This document shows, piece after piece, positions 1 to 4,629 of a stretch of DNA of 5,056 nucleotides. The DNA is from Sulfuricurvum sp. GTDB lineage: Bacteria > Campylobacterota > Campylobacteria > Campylobacterales > Sulfurimonadaceae. Where the stretch lies: the NCBI GenBank assembly GCA_014764075.1, contig JACXUE010000095.1, positions 1 through 5,056 on the forward strand. Direction: 5' to 3'. How positions within the stretch are numbered: position 1 is the stretch's first letter; each line of letters begins with the position of its first letter. Position numbers and translations under genes: made by a program. The notes beneath the pieces were generated by a model that had not been told where the DNA came from, searched no databases, and saw nothing but the letters and a program-made list of their open reading frames with translations.

Positions 1-246
1 AAGCTCCACTGGTTTACCGAGATGGTGAATGGAGAGAAGATGGTGCGCCTCTTTAGTATCATTGTCCATGAGACCGAAACAGGGTATGCCCAGTGCTTTC
101 GACCCGATGCCTATTCCGAAAAGATGGGGTTGATTGATCTCGAAAAGATCGTTTTCAGCGATGAGATACGCCAAGGGTGGAGTGATCCTGAGTTTTGGGA
201 GAGGATTAAGCGGGGAGAGAAATTTATCAACCCTACTACCGTTTAA
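1..246 (+). CDS. C-terminal part of an unrecognised protein (5' end probably outside the window)
   Basis: An open plus-strand frame runs from base 1 to a TAA at 244-246, giving at least 81 residues. The residues before the first in-window ATG (22) read KLHWFTE, which looks like ordinary protein. ATG 22 has no Shine-Dalgarno sequence, so the gene most likely begins upstream. A second ATG at 40 is preceded by GGAG at 31-34 and could be an internal start, so a short 69-residue gene cannot be excluded. The product is soluble and mixed-charge, with a hydrophobic stretch (LFSIIVHE) followed by an acidic and aromatic C-terminus (SDPEFWERIKRGEKF). No signal peptide, membrane segment or metal-binding motif is visible. 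I do not recognise the family and assign no function. It converges on moeA across a hairpin-rich 143-base gap. Confidence 0.6.
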   Translation, partial: KLHWFTEMVNGEKMVRLFSIIVHETETGYAQCFRPDAYSEKMGLIDLEKIVFSDEIRQGWSDPEFWERIKRGEKFINPTTV

Positions 247-259
247 ATAGCAGTTTTCT

Positions 260-280
260 CCCGTATCCGGAAGATACGGG
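260..280 (+). terminator. Hairpin after the first gene, weak terminator candidate
   Basis: A perfect 8-bp stem (CCCGTATC at 260-267, GATACGGG at 273-280) encloses a 5-base loop and begins 13 bases after the stop codon of the upstream gene. The position suits a transcription end or an mRNA 3'-stabilising structure. The bases after it (TAGCGTTTCA) contain no T-run, so a canonical intrinsic terminator is not supported. Read on the minus strand it is likewise not followed by T's. It lies between convergent genes, so it could serve either transcript. Confidence 0.4.
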
Positions 281-297
281 TAGCGTTTCAGGAAACA

Positions 298-378
298 TCC
301 CTACGGGAGCGCTTTGCTTGTTTTGGGGGTTGTAGGGACATTTGTCCCTGCCACTTTGCGGGCTTTGCTCGTAAAGTG
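298..378. repeat. Cluster of inverted repeats between convergent genes
   Basis: Several palindromic units lie side by side. AGGGACA at 334-340 faces TGTCCCT at 343-349. TCCCTAC at 298-304 can pair with GTAGGGA at 332-338, an arrangement that competes with the first. Bases 352-363 pair with 367-378 as a 12-bp stem with two G-T wobbles and a TTT loop. A related block, GCGCTTTGCT (309-318), resembles GGGCTTTGCT inside that stem (360-369). The wobbles would be C-A mismatches on the other strand, so the 352-378 stem is better as plus-strand RNA. The unit density suggests a dispersed REP-like intergenic repeat. Whether it recurs elsewhere in the genome cannot be seen here. Confidence 0.45.
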
Positions 379-389
379 CATAATATCAG

Positions 390-1607
390 TTAGTACGTAA
401 TGAGAGAGGTTTGCTCCGCAGAACTCATGCACCAGCGTGTCGGGATGATCTTCACGCGCGACCCTTTTTCAAACCCCTCCACCGACGCATCCACCATCAT
501 GTAAGCGTTGGCTATCGAGAGGGGCAACACCATCCCAGGACCGAATCGTTTGCACGGCATGAAAGATAAACCGTCAAACCATCCCGGTATCAACGAGCGT
601 CTCCCTTTTTTCATTGTGAACCGCTCTTTCATCTGTGTCGTTAGGGTAGAGAGGTATTTATCGCTCCGTCCGCTTAGGGCCAAAAGGATACTTTGACCGA
701 AGAGCTCAAAACAGAGCGCCGCCGCCAGGGGATTTCCGGGGAGGTTGAGGATCAGTGTCTCTTTGATACGTCCAAACGTGGTCGGTTTTCCCGGTTTGAT
801 GTCAACCGATTGAAAAGCGCTCTCAAACCCCAGTGACGCGAACGCCTCTTTGGTGAAATCGGCATCTCCGACACTCACCCCGCCGGAGGTGATGATGAGA
901 TCGGCGTTCAAAGATCGGCGGATATGTTCTTGGATCGACTCTAGCGTATCTTCGGCCGTCCCCGTGAAAACGACATCGCATCCTAGCTCTTTGGCGCGTG
1001 CTGCAAAAGTGGGGGTATTGGTATTGTAAAGCTGATTGACCCCTAGCGTTTCGTAATGCATTTTAAGCTCGTTGCCCGAAGAGAAGAGAGCAACGCGAGG
1101 GCGTCGATAGACGCTGATATGGGTCACCCCTTGGGAAGCGAGAAGGGAGATATGGTGGGCGCAAATGAGCGCTCCTGCTTCAATCAACTCCATCCCTGCT
1201 TGTATGTCTTCCCCTTTGAGGCGGATGTGTTGAGAGGGTTTGATGGCGTGAGGGAGTACGACATTCTCTCCATCGAATTGCACCTCTTCGATCGGGACGA
1301 TCGCTTCGCACCCTTGGGGGATTTTCGCTCCCGTCATAATCCGGATACACTGATCCTCGATGAGACGAATATCGTGACCGTCTCCCGCAAAAACGGTGCA
1401 GGATTGTTTGAGGGTTTTTCCTGCATCTTCGACCCGTACTGCGTATCCGTCCATGGCGGAGTTGTCGAAAGAGGGGAGGGAGTAACGGGCGGTGATCTTC
1501 TGGGCAATAACACGATGGACGGCGTTCTCTATGGGGATGATCTCTGTTTGCGTCGGTTGAGACAGTTTATAAATTAGCTCCAAAGCCTCTTCGACAGATA
1601 GTGCCAT
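390..1607 (-). CDS. moeA: Molybdopterin molybdenumtransferase MoeA (molybdenum insertase)
   Basis: MoeA inserts molybdate into adenylated molybdopterin in the cytoplasm, the last step making the molybdenum cofactor used by nitrate, formate and sulfur-compound oxidoreductases. From ATG 1607 the protein has 405 residues, the normal family length. Visible motifs in order: FDNSAMDGYA (47-56), RIMTGAKIP (89-97), GEDIQAG (132-138), FSSGNEL (175-181), LYNTN (193-197), TSGGVSVGDAD (240-250, central MoCF-binding domain), KPGKP (271-275) and LPGNP (289-293), then a C-terminal beta domain rich in Gly, Phe and Pro. The expected acidic and lysine active-site positions (D53, E180, D248, K271, K274) are all present. 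The start is set by AAAGGAG (plus coordinates 1620-1614), six bases before ATG 1607. An in-frame ATG at 1658 would add 17 residues of low-quality sequence and has no such site. It is transcribed away from the ribosome cluster and no other molybdenum gene is adjacent. Confidence 0.95.
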   Translation of the reverse strand: MALSVEEALELIYKLSQPTQTEIIPIENAVHRVIAQKITARYSLPSFDNSAMDGYAVRVEDAGKTLKQSCTVFAGDGHDIRLIEDQCIRIMTGAKIPQGCEAIVPIEEVQFDGENVVLPHAIKPSQHIRLKGEDIQAGMELIEAGALICAHHISLLASQGVTHISVYRRPRVALFSSGNELKMHYETLGVNQLYNTNTPTFAARAKELGCDVVFTGTAEDTLESIQEHIRRSLNADLIITSGGVSVGDADFTKEAFASLGFESAFQSVDIKPGKPTTFGRIKETLILNLPGNPLAAALCFELFGQSILLALSGRSDKYLSTLTTQMKERFTMKKGRRSLIPGWFDGLSFMPCKRFGPGMVLPLSIANAYMMVDASVEGFEKGSRVKIIPTRWCMSSAEQTSLITY

Positions 1608-1651
1608 CCTCTTCTCCTTTGATTGTGATGCTTTGTCAATGCATATTGGAT

Positions 1652-1668
1652 TCATCACGTGTTGATGA
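1652..1668. promoter_or_regulatory. Dyad in the divergent intergenic region, candidate operator
   Basis: TCATCA (1652-1657) and TGATGA (1663-1668) form a 6-bp inverted repeat with a 5-base spacer, containing a central CACGTG (1656-1661). It lies just downstream of the predicted moeA start point, where a repressor would block moeA, and upstream of the plus-strand gene at 1711. It does not resemble the E. coli ModE site. It could instead form a small hairpin at the 5' end of the moeA mRNA. Confidence 0.3.
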
Positions 1669-1679
1669 TTTGGGTAATT

Positions 1680-1685
1680 ATTATA
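1680..1685 (-). promoter_or_regulatory. Probable -10 box of the moeA promoter
   Basis: On the minus strand a perfect TATAAT lies at plus coordinates 1685 to 1680, preceded by a T-rich stretch (TTATTTTGCC). No convincing -35 box is seen at 17 bases, which is usual for housekeeping promoters in Campylobacterota. Transcription would start near 1673, leaving a leader of about 65 bases before ATG 1607. Confidence 0.55.
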
Positions 1686-1697
1686 GGCAAAATAAGG

Positions 1698-1703
1698 TAA
1701 AAT
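1698..1703 (+). promoter_or_regulatory. Possible -10 box for the membrane protein - rsmE unit
   Basis: TAAAAT at 1698-1703 follows an AT-rich stretch. It would place the transcription start at or just before ATG 1711, which would make the mRNA nearly leaderless. TATTAT at 1679-1684 is an alternative giving a leader of about 20 bases; it overlaps the minus-strand moeA -10 box. Neither has a good -35 box. Confidence 0.35.
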
Positions 1704-1710
1704 CCCCTTT

Positions 1711-2124
1711 ATGGATGCTATGTATACGATGGGATTGAATATCCACTATTTCGGGGTTATTGTTTTGATGGGGGTCGTGGTGTTTAACATCATGATGTTG
1801 GCGTTATCGCACGATATAGTCCGTTATGCCAAGCGGATGAGGATCGTTATGCCGATTTCGGGCTCGCTGATCGCATTGATCCTTTTTACGGGATCGGTGA
1901 TGATAGCGGCAAAACATCTGGCATTTACGTTTTCTAATAGTGCGATGATTGTGATTGTGATCGTGATGATTGTCCTCGAAGCCAAACGGTACAAAACCCT
2001 CAAACGGCGTACCGATATCACTCAAGAGGGTGCTTTTAGTGAGTATAAACGCAAAGCGTTCCGTTTTTTGGGGATTGAAATCACCCTTTTACTCTCAATG
2101 ACTCTATGGATGATGGTTGTATGA
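1711..2124 (+). CDS. Small four-helix inner-membrane protein of unknown function
   Basis: The protein has 137 residues and four clear hydrophobic segments at about 11-33, 45-66, 78-90 and 118-136. The basic loops KRMR (41-44), KRYKTLKRR (92-100) and YKRK (112-115) predict an N-out, C-out arrangement in the inner membrane. Histidines near the membrane (H12, H34, H69) are worth noting, but no heme or metal motif is complete. The start is uncertain: ATG 1711, 1720 and 1729 are all in frame and none has a strong ribosome binding site. The longest form is given. Its stop overlaps the rsmE start as ATGA, so the two are cotranscribed and probably translationally coupled. A membrane protein at this spot beside rsmE recalls C. 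jejuni Cj0157c (from memory). Function is unknown. Confidence 0.8.
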   Translation: MDAMYTMGLNIHYFGVIVLMGVVVFNIMMLALSHDIVRYAKRMRIVMPISGSLIALILFTGSVMIAAKHLAFTFSNSAMIVIVIVMIVLEAKRYKTLKRRTDITQEGAFSEYKRKAFRFLGIEITLLLSMTLWMMVV

Positions 2125-2789
2125 AATTTTTGCTTCACAAAGATGCCGGTTTATCGGAACTGAGCGTTTCGGGAGACGATTACAAATACCTAATCAAAGT
2201 GCGTCGCCACAAAGCCGGTGATTTGATCCCGATGAGAACCCCAAATAATTTGGGCGAAGAGTATCGCTACCGTTTGGAGCGGACAGATGGACGGGAAGCC
2301 TATTTTTCTCTCCAAAGTCACCATCGCTCTATCGTGCAGAGTCCTCGGAATCTCCATATTGGATGGTGTTTGGTTGATCCTAAAACCATCGAAAAAACAT
2401 TGCCGATGTTGACCGAGCTGGGGGTGAGCAAAATCACTTTTATCCATTGCCGCCGTTCTCAGCAGAACTTTCGTCTCGATTTTGATCGGTTTAATCGTAT
2501 TATGGAGAGCTCCATCATGCAGTGTGGTCGAACCTCGCTCATTGAACTGTGTGAATCTCCCAATCTCAGCACGTTTCTAAAATCTCATCCCGATGCGGCT
2601 ATTTTCGATTTTGGGGGCGAGGTGCTTCAAGGCGATGAGGTGTTGGAGACGGTCGTGATCGGATGTGAGGGGGGGTTTGATGAGGGCGAGCGTAAATTGT
2701 TCGGAAATTACCGTGTCCGAGTGTTTTCCTCTCCTATGATATTGCGTTCCGAAACGGCGGCGGTGGCGATCGCATCGCGGTTATTGTAA
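2121..2789 (+). CDS. rsmE: 16S rRNA (uracil-1498 N3)-methyltransferase RsmE
   Basis: RsmE is a SPOUT-class, SAM-dependent enzyme that methylates N3 of U1498 in 16S rRNA in the decoding region of the assembled 30S subunit. The 222-residue product has an N-terminal PUA-like part (YLIKVRRHKAGDLI, 23-36) and a C-terminal knotted SPOUT domain. Visible motifs are TELGV (98-102), QCGR (134-137), IGCEGGF (180-186) and ILRSETA (207-213). It is about 20 residues shorter than the E. coli protein and ends directly after the last knot helix. Two deviations stand out: GCEGG where most homologues have GPEGG, and SSPMILRSETA where LGxRILRTETA is usual. ATG 2121 was chosen because it overlaps the upstream stop (ATGA) and gives a normal N-terminus. 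An in-frame ATG at 2106 adds only five residues. The ribosome binding site is weak, so translational coupling is likely. Confidence 0.93.
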   Translation: MKFLLHKDAGLSELSVSGDDYKYLIKVRRHKAGDLIPMRTPNNLGEEYRYRLERTDGREAYFSLQSHHRSIVQSPRNLHIGWCLVDPKTIEKTLPMLTELGVSKITFIHCRRSQQNFRLDFDRFNRIMESSIMQCGRTSLIELCESPNLSTFLKSHPDAAIFDFGGEVLQGDEVLETVVIGCEGGFDEGERKLFGNYRVRVFSSPMILRSETAAVAIASRLL

Positions 2790-2812
2790 AATCGAAAAAA
2801 ATTGGGTATAAT
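2784..2812 (+). promoter_or_regulatory. Promoter of rpmE
   Basis: A perfect TATAAT at 2807-2812 is preceded, at exactly 17 bases, by TTGTAA (2784-2789), which matches TTGACA at four of six positions and overlaps the rsmE stop codon. The spacer is A-rich. Transcription would start near 2819. This is the best-looking promoter in the window and fits the high expression expected for a ribosomal protein gene. Confidence 0.7.
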
Positions 2813-2818
2813 TCGCCC

Positions 2819-2896
2819 TCAACTATCCGTCCCCAGGTACGGATGTAAAATCAAAACCATCTGGCGTACACAAGACGCCCGAAACAAGGCAAACCT
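2819..2896 (+). promoter_or_regulatory. Structured rpmE leader, candidate L31 autoregulatory element
   Basis: About 78 bases separate the predicted transcription start from ATG 2897, and they hold two hairpins. Stem 1 pairs ATCCGT (2825-2830) with ACGGAT (2839-2844), extendable by one T-G pair, around the loop CCCCAGGT. Stem 2 pairs GGCGT (2863-2867) with ACGCC (2875-2879) around a 7-base loop. CCAG in loop 1 (2833-2836) can pair with CTGG (2861-2864), which overlaps stem 2, so the two folds could switch or form a pseudoknot. The ribosome binding site AAGG (2886-2889) lies seven bases before the start. L31 leaders are described in other bacterial groups; the assignment here is inference. Confidence 0.45.
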
Positions 2897-3097
2897 ATGA
2901 AAAAAGATCTCCACCCAAACGTTGTTGAGTGTGTAGTAACCTGCGCATGCGGTAACACTTTTACAACCACCAGCACAAAAGAATCAATCCGTGTTGATAT
3001 TTGCAGTGCATGTCACCCATTCTATACCGGTTCAGAGCGTCAAGTTGACACTGCGGGTCGTATCGATAAATTCAAAAAACGTTATTCACTTAATTAA
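2897..3097 (+). CDS. rpmE: 50S ribosomal protein L31, zinc-binding type
   Basis: L31 (bL31) is a small protein of the large subunit that bridges the 50S central protuberance and the 30S head. The product has 66 residues, near the E. coli length, and opens with the family signature MKKDLHPNVVE. It keeps the zinc ligands: C16 and C18 in CACGN, and C36 and C39 in CSACHPFYTG. It is therefore the zinc-dependent C+ form, not the zinc-free paralogue made under zinc starvation. The C-terminal GRIDKFKKRYSLN is also typical. It has its own promoter and leader, and rsmI follows after 30 bases with no terminator, so L31 is probably transcribed with rsmI, rlmB and the downstream gene. Confidence 0.98.
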   Translation: MKKDLHPNVVECVVTCACGNTFTTTSTKESIRVDICSACHPFYTGSERQVDTAGRIDKFKKRYSLN

Positions 3098-3127
3098 GTC
3101 AAATAACCAAAAGAGAGGGAGAAGTTT

Positions 3128-3937
3128 ATGCTGTCTCTCGTTCCTACCCCTATCGGCAATATTGCCGATATCTCACTCCGAAGCCTCGAAATCTTTTCTC
3201 AAGCCGATGTTTTTCTCTGCGAAGATACCCGTGTTACGAAACGGTTATTTCATTTTCTAAAAGAGCGCTATTCTCTCGAACTCAAAGAGGCTAAATTTAT
3301 CTCTCTCCATTCGCACAATGAATCCGAATTTGTTGCATCTTTGACTCCCGATTTTTTTGATCAAAACGTTGTTTATGTGAGTGATGCGGGGATGCCGGGG
3401 ATTAGCGATCCGGGGCAGACGTTGGTCCGTTATTGTATCGATCAGGGGATCATGTACGATGTTTTGCCGGGGGCGAATGCGGTATTGACCGCGTTTGTGG
3501 CAAGCGGATTTGTCCAGACTAAAATGCTCTTTTTCGGATTTCTCCCCCATAAAGGGAACGATAGAGCAGCAGCATTGCAAGAGGCGTTGTTCAACGGATA
3601 CACGACAGTACTGTATGAAGCACCGACACGGTTAGGGAAACTTTTGGCCGAAATTGCGGTTGCGGCACCCGAGCGGAATGTTTTTTTGGCCAAAGAGCTG
3701 ACCAAAAAATTTCAACGCTTTTATCGGGGGAAGGGATCTGAATTGATATTGCAAATGGAGAAAGAGATTCGGGGCGAATGGGTCGTGGTCATCGAAGCCT
3801 CGGAAGGCAAAGGGGTCTCTTTGAGTGAGCAGGATATTTTGGCACTTGATATCCCTAAAAAAGCGTCATCGAAATTGATCGCTAAAATTACAGGTGAAAA
3901 TCCAAAAGAGTGTTATCAGCGGCTCTTAAACACATAA
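3128..3937 (+). CDS. rsmI: 16S rRNA (cytidine-1402 2'-O)-methyltransferase RsmI
   Basis: RsmI is a tetrapyrrole-methylase-fold enzyme that uses SAM to methylate the ribose of C1402 in 16S rRNA at the P site, tuning start-codon choice and decoding. The 269-residue product is slightly shorter than the E. coli protein (286). Motifs in order: LVPTPIGNIADISLRSLE (4-21), CEDTRVTKRL (31-40), SDAGMPGISDPG, LPGANAVLTAFVASG, FFGFLPHKG, LYEAPTRL and AKELTKKFQRFYRG. The C-terminal PKKASSKLIAKITGENPKECY is the usual small helical domain. GGGAG at 3117-3121, six bases before ATG 3128, sets the start. It lies 30 bases after rpmE and 14 bases before rlmB, so the three form one unit. Codons 8-15 form a perfect 20-base palindrome (3151-3170). 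Confidence 0.96.
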   Translation: MLSLVPTPIGNIADISLRSLEIFSQADVFLCEDTRVTKRLFHFLKERYSLELKEAKFISLHSHNESEFVASLTPDFFDQNVVYVSDAGMPGISDPGQTLVRYCIDQGIMYDVLPGANAVLTAFVASGFVQTKMLFFGFLPHKGNDRAAALQEALFNGYTTVLYEAPTRLGKLLAEIAVAAPERNVFLAKELTKKFQRFYRGKGSELILQMEKEIRGEWVVVIEASEGKGVSLSEQDILALDIPKKASSKLIAKITGENPKECYQRLLNT

Positions 3938-3951
3938 AGGTAAAATAACGT

Positions 3952-4629
3952 ATGCTTATTTATGGAAAACAACCGGTTTATTACGCGATTGAGCATCATC
4001 GTGATCGTATCAAAACACTCTATTTGGCCAAAGAGTTGGATAAAAAGGAGTACTCGCACCTTATGAAAATGGGGTTGGAGATTAAACGAATCCCCGAAAA
4101 AGCGGCGCAGTCAATGGTCAAAGGGGGTAATCATCAAGGGTTTATCGCCGAGATTTCCCAAGTGGTTCCTTATGCGTCCTCGTTTTTGAAAAAGTGCGAT
4201 TTTGTCGTGGTGCTTAGTTCGATTACCGACATGGGAAATATGGGTTCGCTGATCCGAAGCGCTTATGCTTTAGGGGTGGATGCTTTGGTGATTTGCGGGA
4301 TCAAGGAACCCAATCTTGAAGCGGTGATTCGTACCAGTAGCGGGGCGGCACTCGATATGCCGCTCGTGATCGTCCACAATATTCACGATGTGATGCATGA
4401 GCTCAAACAATCGGGTTTTAAACTCTACGGTGCGGTGATGAACGGTACGGATATACGAAAAGCCGGTTTTGCACCCAAACGGGCACTTATTTTGGGGAAC
4501 GAAGGGGAAGGGCTCAGCGGTAGAGTTCAAAAAAATTTGGATGAGGGTGTGTCGATACCGATGGCTCACAACTTTGATTCGTTGAATGTCGGTGTTGCCG
4601 GCGCGATTTTAATGGAGAGAATGCGATGA
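3952..4629 (+). CDS. rlmB: SpoU/TrmH-family 23S rRNA ribose 2'-O-methyltransferase, RlmB type
   Basis: This is a SPOUT-class methyltransferase. The RlmB subfamily methylates the ribose of G2251 in the P loop of 23S rRNA during 50S assembly. The 225-residue product has the RlmB layout: an L30e-like RNA-binding domain (YGKQPV, 4-9; NHQGFIAEI, 60-68) and then the knotted catalytic domain. Motif 1 is DMGNMGSLIRSA (93-104), with conserved N96 and the catalytic-type R102; motif 2 is LILGNEGEGLS (179-189); motif 3 is IPMAHNFDSLNVGVAGAI (202-219). The N-terminal domain favours RlmB over plain TrmH, but the exact target base is inferred. AAAGG (3936-3940) is 11 bases before the start, a rather long spacing. 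The last bases overlap the next gene's start as ATGA. Confidence 0.88.
   Translation: MLIYGKQPVYYAIEHHRDRIKTLYLAKELDKKEYSHLMKMGLEIKRIPEKAAQSMVKGGNHQGFIAEISQVVPYASSFLKKCDFVVVLSSITDMGNMGSLIRSAYALGVDALVICGIKEPNLEAVIRTSSGAALDMPLVIVHNIHDVMHELKQSGFKLYGAVMNGTDIRKAGFAPKRALILGNEGEGLSGRVQKNLDEGVSIPMAHNFDSLNVGVAGAILMERMR

Noticed and set aside
1056..1577. 173-codon plus-strand open frame inside moeA
   Set aside because: It is antisense to a well-supported MoeA with every motif intact, lacks a ribosome binding site and resembles no protein I know.
1608..1658. Longer moeA start at ATG 1658 adding 17 residues
   Set aside because: The added residues do not look like MoeA, and a strong AAAGGAG site sits six bases before ATG 1607, which gives the normal family N-terminus.
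1804..2025. His/Asp-rich minus-strand frame (HHDHNHNH) suggesting a metal-binding peptide
   Set aside because: It is the reverse complement of repetitive Ile/Val codons in a membrane helix; the histidine pattern is a by-product.
3098..3127. Terminator between rpmE and rsmI
   Set aside because: No stem-loop and no T-run; the gap holds only the rsmI ribosome binding site.
2991..3260. 89-codon plus-strand frame spanning the rpmE-rsmI junction
   Set aside because: It overlaps two certain genes in another frame and has no start signals.
3681..3709. Inverted repeat TTTTTTGG / CCAAAAAA inside rsmI, possible terminator or slippage tract
   Set aside because: It lies mid-gene in codons for the conserved AKELTKK region; AT-rich arms form a weak stem and the T7 run is short.
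3936..3951. TAAAAT (3941-3946) before rlmB as an internal promoter
   Set aside because: There is only a 14-base gap after rsmI and no supporting upstream element; it would give an almost leaderless mRNA. Cotranscription is simpler.
4270..4569. 99-codon minus-strand frame inside rlmB
   Set aside because: It is antisense to conserved catalytic motifs and has no ribosome binding site.
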